A stretch of 64,000 nt of DNA from CAJCJE01 sp036494465 (GCA_036494465.1 DASXOJ010000301.1:3554-67553), one strand, 5' to 3'. Positions 1 through 9,670 are shown, counted from the first letter of the stretch. Translations and numbers: made by a program. Notes: generated by a model from the letters alone, not told the origin.

Positions 1-931
1 CCAGGATGACCAGCGCGGTCACGCCCAGGTTCTCCACGATCGACACCTTGCCGGTGATCCCGTCAGCGTCCTCCACCGGGCGCAGGGTCAGGTATTCGGG
101 GCGGATGCCGAGTGTGATCGGGCCGTCGACCCGGTTCAGGCCGAGCGGGAGCGGCAGGCGAGCGCCCACTGCCTGGATATGACCGGATTTGACCATGCCG
201 TCGAGCAGGTTCATCGGGGTGGAGCCGATGAAGTTGGCGACGAACGTGTCGGCGGGGCGCTGGAAGACTTCGCGCGGGGTGCCGAGCTGGCGCAGGTGAC
301 CGGATTCGAGCACGGCGATCCGGTCGGCGAGCGCCAGCGCCTCGGCTTGGTCGTGGGTGACGAAGACGGTGGTCAGCTTGAGTTCGCGTTGCAGGCGCTT
401 GAGGAACGTGCGCGCTTCCAGGCGTAGCCGGGCATCCAGGTTGGACAGTGGCTCGTCGAGCAGCAGGACGTCGGCGTTCATGGCGATGGCGCGGGCGAGG
501 GCGACGCGTTGCTGCTGGCCGCCGGAGAGCTGGCCGGGGCGCCGGTCCAGGTACTGGGCGAGGCTGAGCTCGGCGCTGGTCTCCTCGGCGACCGTGCGGC
601 GTTTTTCGCGTGACTCGTGACGGACGCGCAGCGGGTAGGCGATGTTCTCGGCGACGGTCATGTGCGGGAACAGGGCGTAGTCCTGGAAGACCATGGCCAC
701 GTTGCGCTTGCCCGGTTCGAGCCGGGTGACGTCGCGGTCGCCGATGCCGACCGTGCCCTCGCTGGCCTGTTCGAGCCCGGCGATCGTGCGCAGCAGGGTC
801 GTCTTGCCGCAGCCGGACGGGCCGAGCAGCGCGAAGAACTCGCCGTCGTTGATGTGCAGGTCGAGCCCGTCCACCGCGCGCACCCCGTTCGGGTACACGG
901 TGGACAGCGCCGCGACGTCGATACCGGCCAT
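1..931 (-). CDS. Sugar ABC transporter ATP-binding protein (UgpC/MsmK type), 3' end cut by window
   Basis: ATPase that would energise the two permeases encoded just upstream. Reading from the ATG at 931 shows Walker A GPSGCGKTT near residues 37-45, the LSGGQQQR signature, Walker B LLLDEP with the D-loop SNLDAR, a switch histidine in VFVTHD, then the start of a TOBE-type regulatory domain (GIRPEYL). That order is typical of the MalK/UgpC/MsmK family (usual length about 360-400 residues); about 310 residues lie inside the window and the end runs off the left edge. Its ATG overlaps the preceding permease stop as TGATG, so translation is probably coupled. The role in mannoside or oligosaccharide uptake is inferred from the upstream alpha-mannosidase. 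Confidence 0.93.
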   Translation of the reverse strand, partial: MAGIDVAALSTVYPNGVRAVDGLDLHINDGEFFALLGPSGCGKTTLLRTIAGLEQASEGTVGIGDRDVTRLEPGKRNVAMVFQDYALFPHMTVAENIAYPLRVRHESREKRRTVAEETSAELSLAQYLDRRPGQLSGGQQQRVALARAIAMNADVLLLDEPLSNLDARLRLEARTFLKRLQRELKLTTVFVTHDQAEALALADRIAVLESGHLRQLGTPREVFQRPADTFVANFIGSTPMNLLDGMVKSGHIQAVGARLPLPLGLNRVDGPITLGIRPEYLTLRPVEDADGITGKVSIVENLGVTALVIL

Positions 932-1815
932 CAGCCTTTGATCCCTCCATGGAAGCGGAAGCCGTATCGCCGGTTCACCAGCAGGTAGAGCACGACAACC
1001 GGGATCGAGTACAGCAGCGAGAACACCGGCAGACTGCTCAGGTCGACGCCGCCGCCCTCGTTCTGCAACGTGTGGATGATGACCGCCGCCGGTTGTTTCC
1101 CGGTGTCCTGCAACAACAGGAACGGCAGCAGGAAGTTGCCCCACGCCTGGATGAACGACCAGACCAGGATCGTCGCCAGTCCGGGCCGCGCGATCGGCAG
1201 CACGATGTGGGTGAGCACCTGGCGCGGGGACGCGCCGAACACCCGGGCCGACTCCTCGTAGGAGCGCGGCACGCCGTCCATGAAGTCCTTGAGCATGAAG
1301 ATCGCCGCGGGCAGCAGGCCACCGGAGAGCACGACGGACGTGCCCAGGATCGAGTTGATCAGGCCTAGTTCGTACATCATCAGGTAGATCGGCACCATGG
1401 CCGCCGTGCCGGTAACCACGCTGGAGAGCAGCAGCAGGACGTAGAGCAGCGCGTCGCGACCGGGGATGCGCACGCGCGAGAGCACATACGCGGCCAGCGC
1501 GGCGAGCACGATGGTGATCAGGGTGGCGGCGCCGCACAGCAGCAGCGAGTTCAGGATCGACGGGACCAGGTTCGGATTGCGGAACGTGGTCGCGAAGTTG
1601 TGCAACGTCCACTGTGGCCAGTGGGCGGCGAGGCCCGGGTTCTTGTCGAACGGCTCGGACGCGAGCCAGAGCATCGGCACCGCGAAGAACACCATGATGA
1701 CCGCGATCAGCACGTAGAACCCGATCCGGCCGACCAGCCAGCGCGGGCCGAAGGTGACCGGTTTCGGCGCCTTCGCAACGGGAGCGGTGCCGGTGACCGG
1801 CGGAGACACCGTCAT
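931..1815 (-). CDS. Carbohydrate ABC transporter permease (MalG-like)
   Basis: Second inner-membrane permease of the importer, 294 residues, with about six hydrophobic segments. The EAA loop that docks on the ATPase is seen as ESARVFGASPRQ followed by VLPIARPG in the C-terminal half. The start is the ATG at 1815, because the frame upstream of it lies inside the preceding permease and the ATG overlaps that gene's stop as ATGA. The N-terminus is Pro/Thr-rich before the first membrane span, as in MalG/UgpE-type proteins. It forms a heterodimer with the product of 1812-2714. Confidence 0.94.
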   Translation of the reverse strand: MTVSPPVTGTAPVAKAPKPVTFGPRWLVGRIGFYVLIAVIMVFFAVPMLWLASEPFDKNPGLAAHWPQWTLHNFATTFRNPNLVPSILNSLLLCGAATLITIVLAALAAYVLSRVRIPGRDALLYVLLLLSSVVTGTAAMVPIYLMMYELGLINSILGTSVVLSGGLLPAAIFMLKDFMDGVPRSYEESARVFGASPRQVLTHIVLPIARPGLATILVWSFIQAWGNFLLPFLLLQDTGKQPAAVIIHTLQNEGGGVDLSSLPVFSLLYSIPVVVLYLLVNRRYGFRFHGGIKG

Positions 1816-2714
1816 GTGCGCCTCCGCAACAGCCGCAGGTAGGCCAGGGCGATGATCAGGTTGACCAGGAGCAGCAGCACCGAGATCGCGGACGCGTAGC
1901 CGAACTGGCTGGAGTTGAGCGCCTGGTCGTAGATGAACACCGGCAGCACCTCGGACGCGTGGTTCGGGCCGCCCGCCGTGAGCAGGTAGGGCGAGAAGTC
2001 GTTCGCGGTCCACAGCGTGATGAGCAGCGTGTTGGTCAGCACGTGCCCTCGGATGTGCGGCAACACCACGTCCCTGACCAGCCGCCAGCCGCGCGCACCG
2101 GACAGCCGCGCGATCTCCAGCTGGGTCGGCGGGACGGTGGAGAGGGCGGAACCGTAGAGCATCATCGAGAACGCGGTGCCACGCCAGGTGTTGAAGAAGA
2201 TCAGCGACAGCATCGGGTACTGGATCAGCCAGGCCGTCGCGTGGTTGGCCAGGAGCGCGTTCAACGTGCCCGAGTTGCGGTCGAGCAGGGCGAACCAGAG
2301 AAAAGCCACGACGGTGCCGGGCAGGATCCAGGCGAGCAGGATCAGGCCCTGCACGATGCTGCGCAGCACGCGCGGAGTGGATCGCATCAGCCAGGCGAGC
2401 AGGAAACCCAGCAGGTTCTGGCCGATCACGGCCGAACCGCCGACGTAGACGATGGTCAGCAGGAGCGAGTTGCGGAACTGCGGGTCGGAGAGCGCGTTGG
2501 TGACGTTGCCCAGGCCGACGAACTGCGGGTTGATCGAGTTCGGGCCGGTCAGCTCGAAGTTGGTCGACCCGATGTAGATCGTCCAGAGCGCGGGGAAGAC
2601 CAGGAACACCGCGATGATGATGATCGCGGGCGCCAGGAAGGCCAGCGCGCGCGGCACGCCGAGCCCTGCGACGTCGATGCGCCGCAACCGCGTGGGTGCC
2701 TCAGTTGTTGACAA
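1812..2714 (-). CDS. Carbohydrate ABC transporter permease (MalF/UgpA-like)
   Basis: First permease of the importer, 300 residues with about six membrane spans beginning near residue 22. The EAA loop reads EIARLSGARGW with VLPHIRGH after it. The best start is TTG at 2714, which overlaps the end of the solute-binding protein gene by 14 bases; no ATG or GTG lies nearby in frame. Such overlap is common inside sugar ABC operons and points to coupled translation. A slightly different start cannot be excluded. Confidence 0.92.
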   Translation of the reverse strand: MSTTEAPTRLRRIDVAGLGVPRALAFLAPAIIIIAVFLVFPALWTIYIGSTNFELTGPNSINPQFVGLGNVTNALSDPQFRNSLLLTIVYVGGSAVIGQNLLGFLLAWLMRSTPRVLRSIVQGLILLAWILPGTVVAFLWFALLDRNSGTLNALLANHATAWLIQYPMLSLIFFNTWRGTAFSMMLYGSALSTVPPTQLEIARLSGARGWRLVRDVVLPHIRGHVLTNTLLITLWTANDFSPYLLTAGGPNHASEVLPVFIYDQALNSSQFGYASAISVLLLLVNLIIALAYLRLLRRRT

Positions 2715-4125
2715 CGTTGGCCTGACCGACGGCCTTGGCCAGCGAGCTCGCGTAGGTCGACGCGGCGTCGGTGGGCGGCTTACCGCTGATCACGTCGGCG
2801 GTGGCCTGTTGCACGATCGCCGAGACCTGCGTGTAGTCGCCTTCGGACGGTCGATAGTGGGTGACCGGGATGGCCTTGGTTGAGATGAACTTCAGCAGCG
2901 GGTCGCCCGCCAGCAGTTTGCTGTCCACCGTGGTGTTGCCGATGATCTGGGTGGCGCCGCCGAGGTAGGTGTTCTCGTAGACCTCGATGGCGGGCGCGGA
3001 GGCCATGAAGGTCAGCAGGTCCCACGCCTGCTGCGGGTACTTGGTGTGCGGGTTGATCACCCGGACGCCGCCACCGGAGTAGCTGACGAAGCTCTGCCCG
3101 CCGACCCCGCTGCCCGGGTTCTGCGCCGGGATCAACGCATAGCCGACCGCCGAGTTCCGGTCGGCCATCTTGTCGTTGCCGACGGTCGGGGAGAGGATCG
3201 AGCGCCACATGTAGTCGCTCTCCGAGTAGATGCCGATCTTGTTCGCGGCGAACTCGGCGAAGGACTGGTCGCGGCCCTGGGCTTCCTCGTCGAGCACCGG
3301 ATCGGCCAGGCCCTGACTGAAGATCTGCTGGTAGAAGCCGAGCGCGGCGCGCATGGCTGCCGTGTTGCCCTGCCACTTGCCGTTGCTGTAGAGCAGTTGG
3401 CCCGCTCCGGCGAGCATTGGCAGGAAGCCGTTGACCGTGGTGGTCTCGGCCATCGCGGTGCCGCCGTCGACCTGGATCGGCGTGACCCCGGGCAGCTTCT
3501 TCAGCGCCTGCGCGGCTGAGATGATGTCCGCCCAGCTCTTGGGCTGCCAGTCGGCGGGCAGACCGGCCTGGGCGAAGAGGTTCTTGTTGTAGTACAGGAC
3601 CCGGCCGTCGGTGCCGATCGGCAGACCGTAAGCCTGGTTCTTGTACTCCTCCAGCTGCTGCACCGACTTCGAGATCTGCTTCCAGCCGGACCAGCCGCTG
3701 ACCTCGCTCTGACCGACCACCGCGCCAAGCGGCTTGATGAACCCGCTCTCCGCGTAGTCGCCGACCTGGGTGCCGTCGATCTCCAGGAGGTCGCCACCGC
3801 CGCCGGTGCGCAGGGCGAGCACCTGCTTCTGTTGGTAGCTGCCGTCGTCCGAGCCGTCACCGTTGAACGTGACGTGCACGGTGACACCCTTGGCCTTCTC
3901 CAGCTGCGTGAACGCCGGAATCACGTACTGGGTGATCCAGCGCGCGCCCGAATCGTTCTTGCCGCCCACGATGGAGTTGGACGAAATGCTCAGCGTGACG
4001 TCTTTCGCGTTCGAGTTGAGCTGGGTGTCGGTGTTGCCGCTGCTGGCCGGGGACTGCCCGATGCAGCCGGTCAGCACCAGGCATCCGGCGACGCCAACGG
4101 TCAGCAGTCCGGTGCGGATTCTCAT
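2701..4125 (-). CDS. Solute-binding lipoprotein of a sugar ABC importer
   Basis: Family 1-type extracellular sugar-binding protein, 474 residues. The start is ATG 4125, which puts a short basic n-region (MRIRT), a hydrophobic core and lipobox LTGC with Cys21 right at the N-terminus, so the mature protein is a membrane-anchored lipoprotein. It is followed directly by the two permease genes and the ATPase, and preceded on the same strand by an alpha-mannosidase separated by a strong hairpin. The ligand is probably an alpha-mannoside or a related oligosaccharide (inference from context only). The length fits the family (about 420-480). Confidence 0.94.
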   Translation of the reverse strand: MRIRTGLLTVGVAGCLVLTGCIGQSPASSGNTDTQLNSNAKDVTLSISSNSIVGGKNDSGARWITQYVIPAFTQLEKAKGVTVHVTFNGDGSDDGSYQQKQVLALRTGGGGDLLEIDGTQVGDYAESGFIKPLGAVVGQSEVSGWSGWKQISKSVQQLEEYKNQAYGLPIGTDGRVLYYNKNLFAQAGLPADWQPKSWADIISAAQALKKLPGVTPIQVDGGTAMAETTTVNGFLPMLAGAGQLLYSNGKWQGNTAAMRAALGFYQQIFSQGLADPVLDEEAQGRDQSFAEFAANKIGIYSESDYMWRSILSPTVGNDKMADRNSAVGYALIPAQNPGSGVGGQSFVSYSGGGVRVINPHTKYPQQAWDLLTFMASAPAIEVYENTYLGGATQIIGNTTVDSKLLAGDPLLKFISTKAIPVTHYRPSEGDYTQVSAIVQQATADVISGKPPTDAASTYASSLAKAVGQANVVNN

Positions 4126-4195
4126 CGTTGAGCCCCGTATCTGGTGGGAAAGTAACGGACGGCGCACGGGCCATCTTGCAGCCATCCACTCAACT

Positions 4196-4233
4196 TGACA
4201 AGGTGACAAACGCGTCCGTTTGTCACCTTGTCA
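4196..4233. repeat. Perfect inverted repeat, 17-bp arms, between mannosidase and binding-protein genes
   Basis: Arm TGACAAGGTGACAAACG at 4196-4212, loop CGTC, complementary arm at 4217-4233. It begins 17 bases after the mannosidase stop and ends about 70 bases before the binding-protein start. It could be an intercistronic terminator or attenuating hairpin that lets the binding protein be made at a different level. It could also be an operator, since each arm holds two copies of TGACAA. The sequence alone does not decide. Confidence 0.7.
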
Positions 4234-4249
4234 GCTGCCCGCTACCTGA

Positions 4250-7200
4250 TCAGTCCTTGATGGACAGTCGGAGGGTGAGGATCTCGAACGGCCGCAGCGC
4301 CAGGTCGATTCCGCCGTTCGCGATCTCGTAGTACACGGTGCTGGCCCAGTTGCGCTCCAGCAGGTCCGTCGAGACCGCGGTGCCCAGCGCGAAACCGGTG
4401 GTCAGCCGCGCTTTGGCACGTCCGCCGGTGGACTCGTAGATGCGCACTACCACGTCGCCGGAGCGGTCGTCGGCCAGTTTCACCGACTCGACCACCACCG
4501 CATGATTGTCAACTGTGATCAGCGGATCGACCGCGTTGGCGCCGGTGACCTCGCGGATCGGCAGGTTGGTGCGGTAGCCCTCGATGACCGCGTCCAGGAT
4601 GTGCGCGCCGGGCGCCAACGCGTGCCGCAACCGGTGCACGCCGTGGTCGGTGTCCGGATCGGGGAACCGCGGTGCGCGCAGCAGCGACGCCCGGATCGTG
4701 GTCGTGCTCCCACCGCCCTCGCGGGCCGCGCGGGTCACGTCGTGACCGTAGGTGGAGTCGTTGGTGAGCGCGACGCCATAACCGGGCTCGACCACGTGCA
4801 CCCAGCGGTGCGCGCAGATCTCGAACTTGGCCGCGTCCCAGCTGGTGTTGGCGTGAGTCGGCCGGTGCAGGTGACCGAACTGGGTCTCCGATGTCGACCG
4901 GTTGGCCTGCACGTCGATCGGGAAGGTCAGCTTGAGGAACTTCTCCGTCTCGTGCCAGTCGACCTCGGTCTCGATGTCGACCCGCCGCGCCTCGGCGCGC
5001 AGTGTCACCCGCTGCTTCACCGTCGACGAACCGAACTTGCGCACCACGCGCACCGTCGCCCGATCCGGCTCGGAGAGCTCCAGTTCGACCTCGTCGGCTG
5101 AGGTCAGGTCGGTGACCGTGTTGCGGTAGAAGGGATCCACGTCCCAGGCGTCCCACTGGTTCGGCAGGTCCTGGTGCAGCTGCAACAGGTTGCCGCGCTG
5201 CCCGGGGGCGAGCACCTCGCGGTCGACGGCCTTGTCGTAGAACGACGAGAACAGGCCGTTGCCGTCGATGGTGAGCTGGAGGGTCTCGTTCGACAGCACG
5301 AAGCCACCATCCGCCGCGGTCACCGCGACGGTGCCGGTCGCCTCGGGCTGCACGGCCGCGCCGAGCGCGGCGATGTGGTCGTTGGGGTGCGGGGCGGCGT
5401 TGAACAGGATGGTCCGCGCGCCCTCGCCGGCCAGCGCGCGCTGTGCGCCGTCGATGATGCCGGTCAGTTCCTCGGCGATCGCGGCGTAGGTGCGCTCGGC
5501 CTCCTGGTGCACCCAGGCGATCGAACTGCCCGGCAGGATGTCGTGGAACTGGTTGAGCAGCACCCGCTTCCACAACCGGTCCAGCGCCTCGTACGGATAT
5601 TCCGCGCCCAGCCGGACCGTTGCCGTCGCGGCCCAGAGTTCGGCTTCGCGCAGCAGGTGCTCGCTGCGCCGGTTGCCCTGCTTGGTCTTGGCCTGGCTGG
5701 TGTACGTGCCGCGGTGGTACTCCAGGTACAGCTCGCCGACCCAGACCGGTGCGTTCGGGTACTCGCACTCGGCCTTGCCGAAGAACTCCCTCGGCGACTC
5801 GATGGTGACCCGGGTCGAACCCTCCAGATCGGACAGTCGAGCGGCGCGGGCGAGCATCTCGCGGGTGGGGCCGCCACCGCCGTCACCGTGCCCGAAGGGC
5901 ACCAGCGAGACGGTCGCGCTGCCCTTCTCCTGGAAGTTGTGCTCGGCGTGCGCGAGCTCGCGGCCGAGCAGCTCGGAGTTGTAGGTGTCGGCGGGCGGGA
6001 AGTGGGTGAACACCCGGGTGCCGTCGTGGCCCTCCCACCAGAACGTGTGGTGCGGGAACTTGTTCGTCTGGTTCCAGGAGATCTTCTGGGTGAGGAACCA
6101 GCGCGAACCCGACGCGGCCACGATCTGCGGCAGCGCGCCGCTGTAGCCGAACGAGTCGGGCAGCCAGACCTCCTCGGTCTCGATGCCGAACTCCTCGAGG
6201 AAGAACCGCTTGCCGTGCACGAACTGGCGGGCCATCGCCTCGCTGCCCGGCATGTTCGTGTCCGACTCGACCCACATGCCGCCGACCGGCACGAACTGGC
6301 CTGCCGCGATCTTCTTGACGACCTTGGCGAACACCTCAGGCCGGTGCTCCTTGATCCAGGCCAGCTGCTGCGCGGAGGACATCGCGAAGATGAACTCGGG
6401 GTGGTCGTCCATCAGCGCGGTCACGTTCGACGCGGTCCTGGCCACCTTGCGCACCGTCTCGCGCAGCGGCCACAACCAGGCCGAGTCGATGTGCGCGTGG
6501 CCGACCGCGGACACCTGGTGCGCGGACGCGTTCGCGGGCTTGGCCAGCACGTCCACGAGCTGCGCGCGACCGGCCGACGCGGTGCCGTTCACGTTCTGGA
6601 GGTCGATCGCGTCCAGCGCGCGGTCGAGCGCGCGCAGGATCTCCCAGCGCCGCGAGCTGCCCTCCGGCAGTTCGCGCATGAGCTGGTCGAGCACCTCGAT
6701 GTCCGCGATCAGCTCCCACACCTCGCGATCGAAGACCGCCAGGTCGACCCGCTCGATCCGGTACAGCGGCCTACCTCCGGCGGTCTCCTTGAGACCCATC
6801 GGATTCGGCTCGAACCCGTGATAGCCCAGGATCACCGGGTTCGCCGCGGCCTCCACATAGAGCGTGACCTGCTCGCCGCCCGCGACCGGGGTGCCGATCC
6901 GCACCCACTGGTTGCGCGGGTTGAGGCCCTTCACCGCGTCGCCGCCTGCCGTGTAGATGAGGCCCTCGCACTGGAAGCCCGGCATCCGGTCGTCGAACCC
7001 GAGATCGATCAGCGCCTCGACGGTCTTACCCGCCCACTCGGCGGGCACCTCGCCGGTGACCCGTATCCAGGTCGTGCCCCAGGCCGGACCCCACGCATCG
7101 CCGATCTCGGCGGGGCGGTACTCGGCAGCCAGGCCCTCCGCCACCGGAACGGGTTCGCCGGGCGCCTCCCACACCTCGATCCGCGCCGGCACCGACGCCG

Positions 7201-7276
7201 GATACACCGCGGGCCGGATGCGCTCGCGCAACACCCGATCGACGCGCCCCTCGATCAACTTCCGATCGTCATGCAT
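4250..7276 (-). CDS. Alpha-mannosidase, glycoside hydrolase family 38
   Basis: Retaining GH38 alpha-mannosidase of 1008 residues, near the usual size for actinobacterial members. Seen: the metal-binding motif HAHID near residue 260, the nucleophile motif WLPDSFGYSG near residue 371 with Asp about 374, and FGHGDGGGGP further on, then the large C-terminal beta domains. The ATG at 7276 (MHDDRKLIEG) is chosen because it is preceded by GGAG at 9-base spacing; a GTG at 7330 would add 18 residues without a ribosome site. There is no signal peptide, so the enzyme is probably cytoplasmic and degrades mannosides brought in by the transporter encoded downstream. It starts the operon. Confidence 0.95.
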   Translation of the reverse strand: MHDDRKLIEGRVDRVLRERIRPAVYPASVPARIEVWEAPGEPVPVAEGLAAEYRPAEIGDAWGPAWGTTWIRVTGEVPAEWAGKTVEALIDLGFDDRMPGFQCEGLIYTAGGDAVKGLNPRNQWVRIGTPVAGGEQVTLYVEAAANPVILGYHGFEPNPMGLKETAGGRPLYRIERVDLAVFDREVWELIADIEVLDQLMRELPEGSSRRWEILRALDRALDAIDLQNVNGTASAGRAQLVDVLAKPANASAHQVSAVGHAHIDSAWLWPLRETVRKVARTASNVTALMDDHPEFIFAMSSAQQLAWIKEHRPEVFAKVVKKIAAGQFVPVGGMWVESDTNMPGSEAMARQFVHGKRFFLEEFGIETEEVWLPDSFGYSGALPQIVAASGSRWFLTQKISWNQTNKFPHHTFWWEGHDGTRVFTHFPPADTYNSELLGRELAHAEHNFQEKGSATVSLVPFGHGDGGGGPTREMLARAARLSDLEGSTRVTIESPREFFGKAECEYPNAPVWVGELYLEYHRGTYTSQAKTKQGNRRSEHLLREAELWAATATVRLGAEYPYEALDRLWKRVLLNQFHDILPGSSIAWVHQEAERTYAAIAEELTGIIDGAQRALAGEGARTILFNAAPHPNDHIAALGAAVQPEATGTVAVTAADGGFVLSNETLQLTIDGNGLFSSFYDKAVDREVLAPGQRGNLLQLHQDLPNQWDAWDVDPFYRNTVTDLTSADEVELELSEPDRATVRVVRKFGSSTVKQRVTLRAEARRVDIETEVDWHETEKFLKLTFPIDVQANRSTSETQFGHLHRPTHANTSWDAAKFEICAHRWVHVVEPGYGVALTNDSTYGHDVTRAAREGGGSTTTIRASLLRAPRFPDPDTDHGVHRLRHALAPGAHILDAVIEGYRTNLPIREVTGANAVDPLITVDNHAVVVESVKLADDRSGDVVVRIYESTGGRAKARLTTGFALGTAVSTDLLERNWASTVYYEIANGGIDLALRPFEILTLRLSIKD

Positions 7277-7407
7277 GTTCAGCTGCTCCGATGGTCTGGG
7301 GTTCTCAGCACGTGTAACCGTGCTGGTCACGGACCGTCGCCGTCAACATCGGCCGGGCGGTTTGTCCGGTGGACAAGCCTGTCGGGGGCGCGGCCTAGGA
7401 TCGTTCG

Positions 7408-8076
7408 GTGGGTTTCACTGGCTTCGGCGAGTACGCCATCGACTTCTTCGACGACCTCGTCGCCGACAACTCCAAGTCGTTCTGGGACGAGCACAAGCAC
7501 ATCTACCAATCCGACGTGCGCGCGCCGATGGAGGCGCTGCTGGCCGAACTGGAACCGGAGTTCAGCGTTTTCGGCGCGTCGAAGGTCTTCCGGCCGTACC
7601 GGGACGTGCGGTTCGCCAAGGACAAGACGCCGTACAAGACGCACTGCGGCGGCGTGATCGAACGCGCGCGCGGCGCGGGCGCCTACTACGTGCAGATCGG
7701 CCCGGAGGGCCTGCTGGTCGCGGGCGGCTGCTTCCACGCGGACGCCGCGCAGCTGCGCGCGTACCGCACCGCCGTCGACGACGACCGGCGCGGCAAGGAG
7801 CTCGAAGCCATCCTGGCCAAGCTGCGCAAGGGCGGCTGGGGCGTCGAGGGCGATGTGATGAAGACGGCACCGCGCGGCGTCGCCAAGGACCACGTGCGCA
7901 TCGACCTGCTCAAACACCGCTCGCTGTACGTGCGCAAGATCTACGAGCCGGACGACGCGCTGCACGAGAAGGAGACGCTGCGCCGGGTGCGCACCGGCTG
8001 GCGTGCGGCGCGCGCGCTCAACGAGTGGATGGCCGACCACGTCGGCCTGCCCGAGGAGACCGAGCGGCGGCGCTGA
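7408..8076 (+). CDS. DUF2461 family protein
   Basis: 222 residues, matching the DUF2461 (TIGR02453) family: an N-terminal FxxYxIDFF-like stretch, KxFRPYRDVRFAKDKTPYKTH in the middle and the conserved GGxxHxDAAQL region. The family is widespread in bacteria and of unknown function. GTG start at 7408 has AGGA 7 bases upstream. The gene is divergent from the mannosidase operon and has a separate promoter region from pyk, 124 bases away. Confidence 0.85.
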   Translation: MGFTGFGEYAIDFFDDLVADNSKSFWDEHKHIYQSDVRAPMEALLAELEPEFSVFGASKVFRPYRDVRFAKDKTPYKTHCGGVIERARGAGAYYVQIGPEGLLVAGGCFHADAAQLRAYRTAVDDDRRGKELEAILAKLRKGGWGVEGDVMKTAPRGVAKDHVRIDLLKHRSLYVRKIYEPDDALHEKETLRRVRTGWRAARALNEWMADHVGLPEETERRR

Positions 8077-8200
8077 ATCTGTCACTGGCGCTAACGCACG
8101 GTGACTCGCCGATGTCTGACGCGAGAATGGCGGTCGTTGGCGAGACAAAGATGGGCAGTGTGCTGGATCGGTCCAGGCAGCAGGTCTATCCTCTGATGAC

Positions 8201-9625
8201 GTGAGTCGACGCGCGAAAATCGTTTGCACCCTCGGGCCCGCGACCGCGACACCGGACAAGCTTCGTGATCTGGTGAACGCGGGTATGGACGTGGCCAGGA
8301 TGAACTTCAGCCATGGCAGCCACGCTGACCACAAGCAGGTCTACGACCTGGTGCGTTCGATCGGCACCGAGTGCGGCCGCGTGGTCGGCATCCTCGCCGA
8401 CCTCCAGGGTCCCAAGATCCGGCTCGGCACGTTCGCTGGCGGCCCGGTCGAGTGGCGCACCGGCGACGTGGTCCGAGTGACCATTGAGGACGTCGTTGGC
8501 ACGCACGACCGCGTTTCCACCACCTACAAGGGACTGGCCAGGGACGCCAAGCCGGGCGACCGCCTGCTTGTCGACGACGGCAAGGTCGGCATGGTGGTCA
8601 CCGCGATCGAGGGCCCGGACGTGGTCTGCGAGGTCACCGAAGGTGGCCCGGTCAGCAACAACAAGGGCCTTTCCCTGCCGGGCATGGACGTTTCGGTGCC
8701 TCCGCTGTCCGAAAAGGACATCGAGGACCTGGAATTCGCCCTCTCGCTCGGTGTTGACGTCATCGCACTGTCCTTCGTGCGCTCCCCGGCCGACATCGAC
8801 CTGGTGCACCAGGTGATGGACCGGGTCGGTTCGCGCAGGCTGCCGGTGATCGCCAAGATCGAGAAGCCGGAGGCGGTGGACAACCTCGAAGCCATCGTGC
8901 TGGCCTTCGACGGCATCATGGTCGCCCGTGGTGACCTCGGCGTCGAGCTGCCGCTGGAGCAGGTGCCGCTGGTGCAGAAGCGGTCCATCCAGATCTCCCG
9001 GGAGAACGCCAAGCCGGTCATCGTGGCCACCCAGATGCTGGACTCGATGATCAACAACTCCCGGCCGACCCGCGCCGAGACCTCGGACGTGGCCAACGCC
9101 GTGCTCGACGGCGCGGACGCGGTCATGCTCTCCGGCGAGACCAGCGTCGGCCGGTATCCGACCGAGACCGTGGAAACCATGGCCCGGATCGTCACGACCA
9201 TGGAGAACGACTCGGTCGCGGCCCCGCCGCTGACCCACGTGCCGCGCACCAAGCGGGGCGTCATCTCCTACGCGGCGCGCGACATCGGTGAGCGGCTCAA
9301 CGCCAAGGCCCTGGTCGCGTTCACCCAGTCCGGCGACACCGTTCGCAGGCTGGCCCGGTTGCACACCCACCTGCCGCTGCTGGCGTTCACCCCGGACGAA
9401 CACGTTCGGAGTCAGCTTGCTCTCACCTGGGGCACGGAAACCTTCCTGGTGCCTAATGTGGATTCGACCGACCAGATGGTCCGGTTGGTTGATTCGTCCA
9501 TGTTGTCCATCGGCCGTTACCAGCCCGGTGACCTGGTGGTGATCGTGGCCGGTTCGCCGCCTGGCACCATCGGGTCCACCAACCTCATCCGGGTGCACCG
9601 GCTGGGCGAGGAAGACCACGCCTGA
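8201..9625 (+). CDS. pyk: Pyruvate kinase
   Basis: Transfers phosphate from phosphoenolpyruvate to ADP, the last step of glycolysis, in the cytoplasm. 474 residues. Seen: N-terminal RAKIVCTLGPAT, the GPKIR motif of the active site region, KIEKPEAVDN with the catalytic lysine, MVARGDLGVE, and TQMLDSM, followed by the C-terminal regulatory domain. GTG start at 8201 lies 8 bases after a TATCCT hexamer (8187-8192), so the message may be leaderless. A clear terminator hairpin follows at 9636-9670. Confidence 0.97.
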   Translation: MSRRAKIVCTLGPATATPDKLRDLVNAGMDVARMNFSHGSHADHKQVYDLVRSIGTECGRVVGILADLQGPKIRLGTFAGGPVEWRTGDVVRVTIEDVVGTHDRVSTTYKGLARDAKPGDRLLVDDGKVGMVVTAIEGPDVVCEVTEGGPVSNNKGLSLPGMDVSVPPLSEKDIEDLEFALSLGVDVIALSFVRSPADIDLVHQVMDRVGSRRLPVIAKIEKPEAVDNLEAIVLAFDGIMVARGDLGVELPLEQVPLVQKRSIQISRENAKPVIVATQMLDSMINNSRPTRAETSDVANAVLDGADAVMLSGETSVGRYPTETVETMARIVTTMENDSVAAPPLTHVPRTKRGVISYAARDIGERLNAKALVAFTQSGDTVRRLARLHTHLPLLAFTPDEHVRSQLALTWGTETFLVPNVDSTDQMVRLVDSSMLSIGRYQPGDLVVIVAGSPPGTIGSTNLIRVHRLGEEDHA

Positions 9626-9635
9626 GCAGCGCCAC

Positions 9636-9670
9636 TCGAACGGTGCCGCGGTTTTTCGGGCACCGTTCGA
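9636..9670 (+). terminator. Hairpin terminator after pyk
   Basis: A perfect 12-bp stem (TCGAACGGTGCC at 9636-9647 with its complement at 9659-9670) and an 11-base loop containing five T's, beginning 11 bases after the pyk stop codon. There is no U-tract after the stem, which is usual in actinomycetes. Confidence 0.75.

Noticed and set aside
5174..7657. Very long open frame on the plus strand opposite the alpha-mannosidase gene
   Set aside because: It is the antisense shadow of the GH38 gene, with the Arg/Gly/Ala/Val-rich make-up of high-GC reverse frames and no domain.
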